64,000 nucleotides of DNA from Bradyrhizobium sp. SRS-191. Lineage in GTDB: Bacteria > Pseudomonadota > Alphaproteobacteria > Rhizobiales > Xanthobacteraceae. How positions within the stretch are numbered: position 1 is the first letter of the stretch; each line of letters opens with the position of its first letter. The stretch is from positions 587,534 through 651,533 of the forward strand of contig NZ_JANBVS010000002.1 of assembly GCF_024586915.1 (NCBI RefSeq). The letters run 5' to 3'. Shown in pieces: positions 40,360-49,209 of the stretch. The notes beneath the pieces are model-generated. The model saw nothing but the letters and a program-made list of their open reading frames with translations. It had not been told where the DNA came from and ran no database searches. The position numbers and the translations under genes are program-made.

Positions 40360-42204
40360 ATGGCTGGTCGCAAGGATCAGAAGGCTCAGGATCGAACCAA
40401 GGCCGGCCCGGCGCCGGGCGGCGATCTGGCCCAATTGCACCAGACCGCGGTCGAGCACATGCGCGCCGGCCGGACTCTCGACGCCCAGCTGTGTTGCCAG
40501 CAGCTGCTGGCGCAGGACCCCGGTCATGCCGACACGCTGCATCTGATGGGCCTGTTGTGCATCCAGAGCAAGCAGCTCGACCATGCCGTGGAATGGCTCG
40601 CCAACGCCCTCAGGCGCGAGCCCAAGCCGCTCTACCTCACCACGCTCGGCACCGTGCTTCTGCAGCAGGGACGCGGCGCAGAGGCGCTGAAAGCCTTCGA
40701 GAAAGCCGTCGAGCTCGAGCCGGGCAGCGCAGAGCGGTGGCACAATCTTGGATTGGTGCTCGCCCAGCTGGGAGGCAACGATGACGCCATTCTCAGCTTC
40801 CAGCATGCGCTCAAGCTCGATCCCGCCTATTGGAGCGCCGCGCAAAACGCCGCGATCCTCTCGCATCAGGCGGCGCGTTTCGAGGACGCGCTCGTCCATC
40901 TCGATCTGTGCGAACGGCTCCGCCCCGGCGACACAAGGACACTGAGCCTGCGCGCGACGACGCAGATCGCTCTCGCGCGCTATTCGGACGCCCTCGTCGA
41001 TCTCGAACGGCTCCGCTTGCTCGATCCGACCAATGCTGACGTCTGCAATCAGATGGGGAACTGTCTGTCGGCGCTCGGCCGCCATGGCGACGCCTTGCTC
41101 GCTTATGACATCGCATTCGCGCTTGGCGACAAGCATGCGCTGAAGAACAAGGCGATTGCGCTCGAGCAGCTCGGCCGCTTCGACGAGGCCTTGGCCGGCT
41201 ATCAGCGTGCCGTGGCTGATGATGCAAGCGATGCCGGCGCAGCCTGGAATCTGGCGCTGCTTCAACTGCTGACCGGAAATTTCGAAGCCGGCTGGGCCGG
41301 GCGAGAGGCGGCCCGCTGGCGAATCCCGATCCTCGTCGACGGCTATCCCAAGCTGTCCGGACCGCTGTGGCAGGGGGCCGAGCCCATCGACGGCAAGACC
41401 ATCCTGGTCTGCCCGGATGAAGGTCTCGGCGATGTCATCCAGTTCGTCCGCTACGTCCCGATGCTGGCGGCCCGCGGCGCGCGGGTGATCCTGCTGGTTC
41501 AGGACGAATTGCAGCCGCTGCTGTCGCAGCTTCCCGGCGTCGCGCAGTGCATTCCGAAATCGGCGGCGATGGTGCCGCCCTATGACTTTCACTGTCCGCT
41601 GACCAGCCTGCCGCTGGTGCTTCAGACCCGCCTCGACACCATCCCGTCTGAGACGTCCTATCTGCCTGCGGCGCCGCCGGATCGTGTCGCGGCGTGGGAT
41701 CGGCGCCTTGGCTCGCATGATCGCTTGCGCGTGGGGCTCGTCTGGTCGGGTAACCCCCGGCACCCGCGGGATCGCGCCCGTTCGATGCCGTTCCGGACGG
41801 TTGCCGGGCTGCTTGATGCCGACGCGACCTTCATCAGCCTCCAGAAGGACCCGCGTCTCGAGGATCGGCCCGCGTTGGCGGCACGGACGGATGTGATCGA
41901 TCTGACGGCCGGTCTCACCGATTTCGTCGAGACGGCGGCGCTGGTCTCGAGCCTGGATCTCGTTATCACCGTCGACACCAGCGTTGCGCATCTCGCGGCC
42001 GCGCTCGGTCGTCCGACCTGGGTCCTGTTGCCCTATGCGCCGGACTATCGCTGGCTGCTCGGCCGCGACGACAGCCCGTGGTATCCGACCATGCGCCTGT
42101 TCCGGCAGGACGAGCGTCGCGACTACGCCGAGGTCATTGGGCGGGTCCGCACAGCGCTGCAGGACACCATCGCCCGTCGCGCGCTTCGGAGCGAGACGCG
42201 CTGA
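40360..42204 (+). CDS. TPR-repeat protein with C-terminal glycosyltransferase domain
   Basis: A 614-residue two-part protein. Residues about 20-300 are tetratricopeptide repeats (for example ERWHNLGLVLAQLGGNDDAI, NQMGNCLSALGRHGDALLAY). About 320-610 resembles family 9-type glycosyltransferases: CPDEGLGDVIQFVRYVPML, VGLVWSGNPRHPRDRARS, and the nucleotide-sugar region ITVDTSVAHLAAALGRPTW. Such proteins glycosylate proteins or surface polymers; the acceptor is unknown. There is no signal peptide or membrane segment, so it should be cytoplasmic. The start is the ATG at 40360 after a 181-base gap with no other gene. Confidence 0.85.
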   Translation: MAGRKDQKAQDRTKAGPAPGGDLAQLHQTAVEHMRAGRTLDAQLCCQQLLAQDPGHADTLHLMGLLCIQSKQLDHAVEWLANALRREPKPLYLTTLGTVLLQQGRGAEALKAFEKAVELEPGSAERWHNLGLVLAQLGGNDDAILSFQHALKLDPAYWSAAQNAAILSHQAARFEDALVHLDLCERLRPGDTRTLSLRATTQIALARYSDALVDLERLRLLDPTNADVCNQMGNCLSALGRHGDALLAYDIAFALGDKHALKNKAIALEQLGRFDEALAGYQRAVADDASDAGAAWNLALLQLLTGNFEAGWAGREAARWRIPILVDGYPKLSGPLWQGAEPIDGKTILVCPDEGLGDVIQFVRYVPMLAARGARVILLVQDELQPLLSQLPGVAQCIPKSAAMVPPYDFHCPLTSLPLVLQTRLDTIPSETSYLPAAPPDRVAAWDRRLGSHDRLRVGLVWSGNPRHPRDRARSMPFRTVAGLLDADATFISLQKDPRLEDRPALAARTDVIDLTAGLTDFVETAALVSSLDLVITVDTSVAHLAAALGRPTWVLLPYAPDYRWLLGRDDSPWYPTMRLFRQDERRDYAEVIGRVRTALQDTIARRALRSETR

Positions 42205-42312
42205 GCGGCGTGCCGTCGGGCCGTGCGGCCGCCCGGATTGCTGATGTCTGTTGGCGGTGTATAAGTCGGCCCCCGTCTGCGGCTGCCGCGGACAACCGTC
42301 CCATGGCAGGCC

Positions 42313-43581
42313 ATGCGTCCAACCGACAGCACGAAACCCGATGAGGCTGGGTCGCCGCAGGCGCCGCGCGGCGGCGCGGTCGCGTTCATCTTCGTCACCA
42401 TCCTGCTCGACATGCTCGCGCTCGGCCTGATCATGCCGATCCTGCCGAAGCTGATCGAGAGCTTCGTCGGCAACGACACCGCGCAGGCGGCGCGCATCTT
42501 CGGCCTGTTCGGCACCGCCTGGGCGCTGATGCAGTTCGTGTTCTCGCCGGTGCTCGGCAGCCTGTCGGACCGGTTCGGCCGGCGGCCGGTGATCCTGCTG
42601 TCGAACTTCGGGCTGGCCGCGGACTACGTGCTGATGGCGCTGGCGCCGTCGCTCGCCTGGCTGTTCGTCGGCCGGCTGATCTCCGGCGTGACCTCGGCCA
42701 GCATCTCCACGGCGTTTGCCTACATCGCCGACCTCACGCCGCCGGACCGGCGCGCCGCGATCTTCGGCCGCATCGGAGCTGCGTTCGGCGCCGGCTTCGT
42801 GCTCGGGCCGGCCACCGGCGGCCTGCTCGGCGACATCGATCCGCGGCTGCCGTTCTGGGCGGCGGCGGGCTTGAGCTTCGCCAATGCGCTGTACGGCCTG
42901 TTGGTGCTGCCGGAATCCTTGCCGGCCGAGCGTCGCAGCCCGTTCCGCTGGCGCGCGGCGAGCCCGCTGGGCGTGCTGCGATTGCTGCGCTCGGACCGGA
43001 CGCTCGCGGGACTGTCGCTCGTCAACTTCATCACCCAGCTCGCCCATGTCGTGCTGCCGTCGACCTTCGTACTGTACGCGACCTATCGCTATGGCTGGGA
43101 CACCCGCACGGTCGGCCTGACGCTCGCGATCGTGGGCGTCTGCGCGATGGTGGTGCAGGGCGGGGCGGTCGGCTTCATCGTACGCACGCTCGGCGAGCGC
43201 GGCGCGCTGATGTTGGGGCTGTGCTCGGGAACCCTCGGCTTCCTGATCTTCGGCCTCGCGCCGACGGGGCAGCTGAGCTGGCTCGGCATTCCCGCGATGG
43301 CGCTGTGGGGCGTGTCAGGCGCTGCGATCCAGGCGCTGATGACGCGGCTGGTGCCGCCGGACCGGCAGGGCCAGCTGCAGGGGGCGACCTCGAGCGTGCA
43401 GAGCATGGCCCAGCTCGCGGGTCCGTTCCTGTTCACGCTGACCTTTGCGTATTTCATCGGCGCCACGGCACCGCTGCATCTGCCCGGCGCGCCGTTCCTC
43501 CTGGCATCTGTGCTGCTGATCGCGGCGCTGCTGGTCGCGATGCGGACGCTGCGCGCGGGCAAAGAAAAACCCTCAGCCTGA
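42313..43581 (+). CDS. MFS transporter, TetA/TCR1-like
   Basis: Twelve-segment major facilitator of 422 residues. The loop 2-3 motif is GSLSDRFGRRPVIL, and FGRIGAAFGAGFVLGPATGG is the motif C region of drug:H+ antiporters. The N-terminal motif VTILLDMLALGLIMPILPKL resembles tetracycline-resistance efflux proteins, but the substrate cannot be deduced. The frame begins at 42313 just after an AT-poorer leader with GGCAGGCC. Its stop codon lies inside the shared bidirectional terminator. Confidence 0.88.
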   Translation: MRPTDSTKPDEAGSPQAPRGGAVAFIFVTILLDMLALGLIMPILPKLIESFVGNDTAQAARIFGLFGTAWALMQFVFSPVLGSLSDRFGRRPVILLSNFGLAADYVLMALAPSLAWLFVGRLISGVTSASISTAFAYIADLTPPDRRAAIFGRIGAAFGAGFVLGPATGGLLGDIDPRLPFWAAAGLSFANALYGLLVLPESLPAERRSPFRWRAASPLGVLRLLRSDRTLAGLSLVNFITQLAHVVLPSTFVLYATYRYGWDTRTVGLTLAIVGVCAMVVQGGAVGFIVRTLGERGALMLGLCSGTLGFLIFGLAPTGQLSWLGIPAMALWGVSGAAIQALMTRLVPPDRQGQLQGATSSVQSMAQLAGPFLFTLTFAYFIGATAPLHLPGAPFLLASVLLIAALLVAMRTLRAGKEKPSA

Positions 43582-43595
43582 GCGGATGAGGGTTT
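43567..43595. terminator. Bidirectional terminator between MFS gene and ABC binding protein gene
   Basis: AAACCCTCA-N11-TGAGGGTTT is a perfect 9-base-pair stem. On the minus strand it is followed by a T-rich run (TTTTTCTTT) and should terminate the solute-binding protein gene; on the plus strand the run is shorter. The MFS stop codon falls in the loop. Confidence 0.85.
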
Positions 43596-43646
43596 CGCGT
43601 CGAGCCGAGACGGCGCGCGGCGCCGCCTCGTCTGAGATTGAAGCTG

Positions 43647-44873
43647 TTACTTCTTCACCAGGGGGCACTCGCTGGCTTCGAGCGGCTTGGCGGCGTCCTC
43701 GGCCGGGATGGTCGCGATCAGCTTGTAGTAGTCCCACGGATATTTGGATTCTTCCGGCTTCTTCACTTCGAACAGATAGGCCGGGATCAGGCGGCGGCCG
43801 TCGGCGCGCAGCGGGCCCTTGCCGAACAGCGGATCGTCGGTCGGGATCTCCTTCATCTTGGCGACGACCTTGGCGCCGTCATGCGGATTGCCGCCGAGCG
43901 CTTCCAGCGCCTTCAGGTAATGCAGCGTGCCGGCGTAGTTGCCGGCCACCGTCATCGACGGCATCGTGCCCTTCGGCGACAGCTTCTGGAACCGCTTCGA
44001 CCATTCGCGGGTGTTGTCGTTGAGATCCCAGTAGAACGACTCGGTGAACGTCAGGCCCTGCGCCACCTTCAGTCCCAGCGCATGCACGTCGTTGACGAAC
44101 AACAAGAGCGCGGCGAGCTTCTGGCCGCCCTGGACGATGCCGAACTCGGACGCCTGCTTGATCGCGTTGGTGGTGTCGCCGCCGGCATTGGCGAGGCCGA
44201 TGACCTTGGCCTTCGACGACTGCGCCTGCAGCAGGAAGGAGGAGAAGTCGGCGGTGTTGAGCGGATGCTTGACCGAGCCCAGCACCTTGCCGCCATTGGC
44301 GGTGACCACCGCCGACGTGTCGCGCTCCAGCGCGTGGCCGAACGCGTAGTCCGCGGTGAGGAAGAACCAGCTGTCGCCGCCGGCCTTGGTCAGCGCCTTG
44401 CCGGTGCCGTTCGCCAGCATGTAGGTGTCGTAGGTGTAGGAGATGGTGTTGGCGTTGCAGGCCTTTCCGGTGAGGTCGGCGCTGGCGCCGCCGGAATTGA
44501 TCAGGATCGAGTTCTTCTCCTTGACCAGGTTGGAGATGGCCAGCGCCACGCCGGAGTTCGGCGTGTCCATGATCACGTCGACCTTCTGGGTGTCGATCCA
44601 CTGCCGGCCGATGTTGACGCCGATGTCGGGCTTGTTCTGGTGATCGCCGCTGATGACCTCGATGGTCCAGCCCTTGGCCTTCATGCCGGAATCTTCGACC
44701 GCCATGTTGATCGCAGCCACCGAGTTCGGGCCGCCGATGTCGGCATAGAGGCTCGACATGTCGTTGAGCACGCCGATCTTGACGACCTTGTCGTCGGCGA
44801 AGGCGGAGCCGGCAAAACTGAGCGTGGTGGCGGCAAGCAGCGCGGCCATCCGCCGCGCGTGAGACGTCGTCAT
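43647..44873 (-). CDS. Periplasmic solute-binding protein of a branched-chain amino acid type ABC transporter
   Basis: LivJ-like (Peripla_BP_6) receptor of 408 residues. A signal peptide ends at AGSAFA (about residue 26), followed by DDKVVKIGVLNDMSSLYADIGG, the typical start of the family. The C-terminus ECPLVKK with its Cys and the sequence YKLIATIPAEDA fit the subgroup often tied to aromatic or organic acid uptake, but the ligand is unknown. GGAGG with a six-base spacer fixes the start. No permease or ATPase genes are nearby, so it is an orphan receptor here. It lies downstream of the NHL-repeat gene. Confidence 0.9.
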   Translation of the reverse strand: MTTSHARRMAALLAATTLSFAGSAFADDKVVKIGVLNDMSSLYADIGGPNSVAAINMAVEDSGMKAKGWTIEVISGDHQNKPDIGVNIGRQWIDTQKVDVIMDTPNSGVALAISNLVKEKNSILINSGGASADLTGKACNANTISYTYDTYMLANGTGKALTKAGGDSWFFLTADYAFGHALERDTSAVVTANGGKVLGSVKHPLNTADFSSFLLQAQSSKAKVIGLANAGGDTTNAIKQASEFGIVQGGQKLAALLLFVNDVHALGLKVAQGLTFTESFYWDLNDNTREWSKRFQKLSPKGTMPSMTVAGNYAGTLHYLKALEALGGNPHDGAKVVAKMKEIPTDDPLFGKGPLRADGRRLIPAYLFEVKKPEESKYPWDYYKLIATIPAEDAAKPLEASECPLVKK

Positions 44874-45017
44874 CAAAGTCCTCCCTGGTGTCGTGTCGCG
44901 GCGTGGCATCTTGGGCGCCTTTTGCCGTCTGCCGTCCTGATTAGCCGGTCTCGTCAGTTGCGGCAATGCGCCAAAAGGGGGGAGACGCGCCCAAGCTTTG
45001 GGCGTCTGCCCTGAGCG

Positions 45018-46154
45018 TTAACGCAGCGCGTCCGAGGTCAGCCGGAATTTCTGGATGCGCTTCCCCGTATCGACCTCAGCGGTATAAACGTTGCCCTGTC
45101 GGTCGACCGCCATCGCATGCACCCAGTGGAACTGGCCGGCATTGCGGCCATTGTGGCCGAAGCTTCCGACCACGCTGCCGTCCGCGCGTCTGATGATCCG
45201 GATCTCGTTGTTCTCGCCGTCGGCCGACAACAGATAGGTCTGCTTCGGATCGGGCCAGATCGCGAGGTCCCAGACCGCGCCGTTGCCGAGCGTATTCTTT
45301 TCGAAGAACCACTCGGTCACGAAGGTGCCATCCTTCTTGAACACCTGGATGCGGTCGTTGATGCGGTCGCAGACATAGACGAGTCCGTCGTCGGCGATCT
45401 TGACGCAATGCACGGGATTGCCGAATTGCTGCGCCACGGGCGCCTTCGGATCATACGGCGCCTGCTTGGCATCATCAGGCACATGGCCATAGGCGCCCCA
45501 ATGGCGCTTGTAGGCCAGCGTCGTCGCATCGAACACGATGACCCGCCGGTTGCCATAGCCGTCGGCGACGTAGATCTCGTTCGCCTCCTTGTCGATCGCG
45601 GTTTCCGCGGGCTTGCCGAGCTGCGTGGTGTCGTTCGAGCCCTTGCTCGGCGCGATCGATCCGATCTGTGCGACGAACTTGCCGTCTACAGTGAATTTCA
45701 GGATCGCATTGTCGTTGTCGGCATTGCCGCCGATCCAGACGAAGCCGCGCTCGTCGACCTCGATGCCGTGCTCGCGGCCGACCCATTCATAGCCGGGGCC
45801 GGGCCCGCCCCAGGCGCGCAACAGATTGCCTTCGGCATCGAACTCCAGCACCGGCGGCGCCGGGATGCAGCATTTCGAGCGCGGCGGCGTGAGGGCTGCG
45901 CCCTTCTCGTCGTCGGTCAGCGAACGCGGCCGGTGGATCACCCAGATATGGCCCTGAGCATCCACCGTGATGCCGCCGACCTGGCCGAGGATCCAGTTGT
46001 TGGGCAGCTGCTTCGGCCAGGACGGCTCGACGGCAAAGGCCGGGACGTCGGCGGCGCCGGCGGTGCGCGGGAGCAGGGCGCCCGCCGCGGCGACGACGAT
46101 CAGCAGGAGCGTTCGGGCATAGCCGTCGGCGCGTCCGCCTCGTGCTCGCGTCAT
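45018..46154 (-). CDS. Secreted NHL-repeat (beta-propeller) protein
   Basis: A 378-residue exported protein. The signal peptide is LLLIVVAAAGALLPRTAGA. The rest is a chain of NHL-type blades, such as GGITVDAQGHIWVIHR, HGIEVDERGFVWIGGN, ETAIDKEANEIYVADGYGNRRV and MAVDRQGNVYTAEV. Such six-bladed propellers bind ligands or act as lyases like peptidyl-alpha-hydroxyglycine lyase; no function is proven for this type. Two adjacent cysteines lie in PRSKCCIPAP. GGGAGG with a five-base spacer precedes the ATG. It is 144 bases upstream of the binding protein gene and downstream of a TetR gene on the same strand. Confidence 0.85.
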   Translation of the reverse strand: MTRARGGRADGYARTLLLIVVAAAGALLPRTAGAADVPAFAVEPSWPKQLPNNWILGQVGGITVDAQGHIWVIHRPRSLTDDEKGAALTPPRSKCCIPAPPVLEFDAEGNLLRAWGGPGPGYEWVGREHGIEVDERGFVWIGGNADNDNAILKFTVDGKFVAQIGSIAPSKGSNDTTQLGKPAETAIDKEANEIYVADGYGNRRVIVFDATTLAYKRHWGAYGHVPDDAKQAPYDPKAPVAQQFGNPVHCVKIADDGLVYVCDRINDRIQVFKKDGTFVTEWFFEKNTLGNGAVWDLAIWPDPKQTYLLSADGENNEIRIIRRADGSVVGSFGHNGRNAGQFHWVHAMAVDRQGNVYTAEVDTGKRIQKFRLTSDALR

Positions 46155-46252
46155 GGCATCCTCCCGATCTGTTGCTTGCGGTCATCCGCTTAGTTGACCG
46201 CAGTCAATCGCGCGCGCGGCAGGGTGTCAATCGCGGGCGGGAGCGAGCGGTG

Positions 46253-46885
46253 TCAATCGGCTGCGTGCGCGGCGGCTAGCTTGACCACCGGCGCGGCCGC
46301 GGGCTTGAGGAAGCGCGTCAGCATGAGGCGCAGATGCTGCGTGCACTGTTTCACGTCGACCGAGGGATTGCGGATCGGCAGCGCACGCGCGCCATCGACC
46401 ACGGCGAACAGGATGTTGGCGGTTGCCTCGGGATCGAGACCCGCATCGACCTCGCCGCGGCGCTGCGCCTTGACGAGGAAGTCGACCAGCAGCGCCCGCA
46501 TGGCGCGGGCATGCGCATGGACGATGGTCGCGAACTCCGGATTGCGGCAGGCCTCGGCCAGCGCCTCGGCGCTGAGCACCTGCGCCTGCGGCTGGTGGAT
46601 GCTGGTGCTCTCGAGTTCCAGCACCAGCGCGTCGATGACATCGGGCCCGGCCAGGATCAACTGCAGCCGCGAGGCGGCGTGGCTGAGGTTCTGCTCCACC
46701 AGCGCCTGGATCATCGTCTCCTTGCTGGGGAAGTAGTGATAGAGGTGCCCCGGGCTGATCCCGGCCTCAGCGCAGATGTCGGTGGTGCTGGCGCCGTGAA
46801 ATCCGTCGCGGACGAAGCAAGCCAGCGCGGCCTGGAGAATCTCCCGCCGCTTCTGCTCATGCCTGACCGGATCGACCTTCCTCAT
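46253..46885 (-). CDS. TetR-family transcriptional regulator
   Basis: Dimeric repressor of 210 residues. The N-terminal helix-turn-helix is ILQAALACFVRDGFHGASTT followed by DICAEAGISPGHLYHYFPSKE, with the typical ligand-binding helical C-terminal domain. The ATG at 46885 (MRKVDPV) is chosen; a longer frame starting with TTG at 46942 would enter the AT-rich promoter. It sits at the head of the NHL/binding protein genes and divergent from the lipoprotein operon, so it may control either. The ligand is unknown. Confidence 0.9.
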   Translation of the reverse strand: MRKVDPVRHEQKRREILQAALACFVRDGFHGASTTDICAEAGISPGHLYHYFPSKETMIQALVEQNLSHAASRLQLILAGPDVIDALVLELESTSIHQPQAQVLSAEALAEACRNPEFATIVHAHARAMRALLVDFLVKAQRRGEVDAGLDPEATANILFAVVDGARALPIRNPSVDVKQCTQHLRLMLTRFLKPAAAPVVKLAAAHAAD

Positions 46886-47050
46886 CGCACCAGATCTCGC
46901 CTGCCCAACTCCTGCCTTATTGTATGAGAGTGAGCCAACCAATTGTAATATAAAATAATATTTCTCGCCTCTCCAATCTAGAGAATTTGATCTAGTTTAC
47001 ATCGACAAGACCCGCGGCCTGTGAGAATAGCTAGAGTGAGTTATCTATCA
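46886..47050. promoter_or_regulatory. AT-rich divergent promoter region between tetR-like gene and lipoprotein operon
   Basis: Markedly AT-rich compared with its surroundings. It holds AATAT-N6-ATATT (46947-46962), a perfect inverted repeat, and two ATCTAG copies near 46976-46998. These could be binding sites for the adjacent TetR protein; no consensus is recognisable. Confidence 0.4.
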
Positions 47051-47971
47051 ATGGGTCTCTTGAGGATGTTGCCTGTCGCTCCGCTGCAGTTGACGGCGTT
47101 GGCTTCGCTGACCCTGGGCACCGCCGGTTGCGCGACCGCGCCGCTGGAGCGAGCCGGCTCATTGCGGAATTACGACAGTCTGGCCGAGGCCAACGGCCTG
47201 GTGACGCGCGCGCAGATCAAGGCCAACAAGAAAGACCTGCTCGACGCCAAGACGGTCCGGGTCGAACCCACGGCCTTTGCGCCGCGCAGCGATGTCGGCT
47301 TCGACGAGGCGGAGCGGAAGCTGGTGGCCAACGCCATCAGCCGCGAAATGTGCCTGCGGCTGAGCGAACGCTTCCAGATCGTCTCGGCGAACGAGGACGC
47401 CGACCTCATCGTGAAGGCGACCGTCACCCATGCCACGCCGACCAATGCGACCGCGTCGGCGGCCTCGCAGGCGGCGTCGATCGCCAAGAGCGTTGCGCTG
47501 CCGGGCGTGCCGGTTCCTGTGCCTCGGCTGCCCGTTGGGCTCGGCACCTTGTCGGTCGAGGCGGAGGCGCGTGACTTCGCCGGCTTCCAGAAGGCCGCCA
47601 TGGTGTGGGCGCGCGGTGCCAATTCGGTGTCGACGGCACGCATGGCCAATGATGGCGATGCCTACGACCTTGCCGGCGAGTTCGGCGCCGACTTCGCCAA
47701 GCTGGTCTCGACCGGCGAGTCGCCGTTTTCAGGCGTCGCCTCGTTCACGTCTTTGCCATCGGTGGCGAGCGTGCCGGCCAAACTCGGCGGCGCCCCCAAA
47801 TATGCCGCATGTGAGCAGTTTGGTCGCTTCCCGGGTCTGAAGGGATTCGTCGGCGCCGGCCTCGGCCTGCCGCCGGGCTGGACCGACAAGGGCGCGGACG
47901 AGGCCAAATCGTCGTCGCCGCAGCAGCCCTCGCCGGAGATCGCGAGCATGGAGCAGCAGCCGACGCGATGA
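47051..47971 (+). CDS. DUF3313-like outer-membrane-type lipoprotein
   Basis: A 306-residue lipoprotein candidate. The signal peptide ends in LGTAGC with the lipid Cys at 27 when started at the ATG at 47051; a GTG at 47021 in frame is an alternative. The mature part has the DUF3313-like core: LRNYDSLAEANGLVTRAQIK, TVRVEPTAFAP, LVANAISREMCLRLSERFQI and ADLIVKATVTHATPT. The Pro/Ser-rich C-terminal tail is poorly conserved in appearance. It overlaps the patatin-like gene by four bases, the first of three coupled lipoprotein genes. Confidence 0.8.
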   Translation: MGLLRMLPVAPLQLTALASLTLGTAGCATAPLERAGSLRNYDSLAEANGLVTRAQIKANKKDLLDAKTVRVEPTAFAPRSDVGFDEAERKLVANAISREMCLRLSERFQIVSANEDADLIVKATVTHATPTNATASAASQAASIAKSVALPGVPVPVPRLPVGLGTLSVEAEARDFAGFQKAAMVWARGANSVSTARMANDGDAYDLAGEFGADFAKLVSTGESPFSGVASFTSLPSVASVPAKLGGAPKYAACEQFGRFPGLKGFVGAGLGLPPGWTDKGADEAKSSSPQQPSPEIASMEQQPTR

Positions 47972-49209
47972 CGCCCGCCGTGACTTTCCGCGCACTTGTC
48001 TCGCGTCTGGCGGTCGTGCTCGTGGCCTCGCTGCAACTGGCCGCCTGCGCCGCGATCACGCCGCGCAATGCACCGCCCGAACTGGCAGCGCTGAGCGCCG
48101 AGCCGGTCGGCTTCCGCGACGTCCGCTATTGGGGCGATGAGCCGTCGCCGCGCATCGCCGAGGCCTCGGTGCAGCGCGCCTCGGCAGACATGGCCGTGTC
48201 GCGCCCGCTGAACTTCCTGGCGATATCAGGCGGCGCCGAGAACGGCGCGTTCGGCGCCGGTTTGCTCGCCGGCTGGGGCGAGGCCGGCAACCGGCCGAGC
48301 TTCGACATGGTGACGGGCGTCAGCTCCGGTGCGCTGATCGCGCCGTTCGTCTTCCTGGGCCGCGCGCATGACGAGCGGCTGCGCGAGATCTTCACTGCCT
48401 ATGAGCGCAAGGACATCTTCACCGTCAACATTCCGGGCCTGCTGCAGGGCTCGGCGCTGGCCGACAACACGCCGCTGTCGCGCCTGATCGAGAAATATGT
48501 CGATCGCGAGTTCCTGCGCGACGTCGCCCGCGAGAGCGCGAAGGGCAGGGTGCTGCTGGTCGGCACCACCAATCTCGACGCGCAGCGGCCGGTGTTGTGG
48601 GACATGGGCCGCATCGCCGCCGCCGACACGCCGGAGTCGATCGACCTGTTCCGCCAGGTGCTGCTGGCCTCGGCCACGGTGCCCGGCGCCTTCGCGCCGG
48701 TTCGTATCAAGGTACGGATCGGCGACAAGGACTACGACGAGCTGCATGTCGATGGCGGCGTCACCCGGCAGGTGTTCATCGGCCCGTCGGTGCTCCGCCT
48801 CGTCTCCGGTCGCGGCCCGCGCAGGAGCGTGAGCGGCGCGCATCTCTACGTCATCCGCAACGCCCGCATCGATCCGCAATGGGACAGCGTCGGCGCCGAC
48901 GTGCTCTCGGTGACGCAGCGCTCGCTGTCGACGCTGATCAAGAACCAGGGCATCGGCGACATCTACCGCATCTACTCGGTGGCGAAATTCAACGGCATCG
49001 ACTTCAACCTCGCCAGCGTGCCGGCCGATTTCCAGGCCAAGGCCGATGGCCCGTTTGATCGCAGCTACATGACTGCCTTGTTCGATCGCGGCTTTGACAT
49101 GGGACGGCGCGGCTATCCCTGGGTGAAGGCCTTGCCGGGTCTGCAATCCAACGAGCATGCCATCACCGCACAGATCCCTGCGCACACCATGGCGGCGGCT
49201 GCGCGATGA
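47968..49209 (+). CDS. Patatin-like phospholipase with lipoprotein signal
   Basis: A 413-residue serine lipase of the patatin family. The lipobox LAAC puts the lipidated Cys at 27. Catalytic parts: oxyanion-type ISGGAENGAFGAG from about 86, nucleophile Ser119 in GVSSG, and Asp262 in HVDGGVT, forming the Ser-Asp dyad. It probably is tethered to a membrane facing the periplasm or outside and could act on phospholipids. Its ATG overlaps the previous gene's stop and its stop overlaps the next gene's start, so the three are translated together. The trailing region after 300 is typical of bacterial patatins. Confidence 0.88.
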   Translation: MTPAVTFRALVSRLAVVLVASLQLAACAAITPRNAPPELAALSAEPVGFRDVRYWGDEPSPRIAEASVQRASADMAVSRPLNFLAISGGAENGAFGAGLLAGWGEAGNRPSFDMVTGVSSGALIAPFVFLGRAHDERLREIFTAYERKDIFTVNIPGLLQGSALADNTPLSRLIEKYVDREFLRDVARESAKGRVLLVGTTNLDAQRPVLWDMGRIAAADTPESIDLFRQVLLASATVPGAFAPVRIKVRIGDKDYDELHVDGGVTRQVFIGPSVLRLVSGRGPRRSVSGAHLYVIRNARIDPQWDSVGADVLSVTQRSLSTLIKNQGIGDIYRIYSVAKFNGIDFNLASVPADFQAKADGPFDRSYMTALFDRGFDMGRRGYPWVKALPGLQSNEHAITAQIPAHTMAAAAR

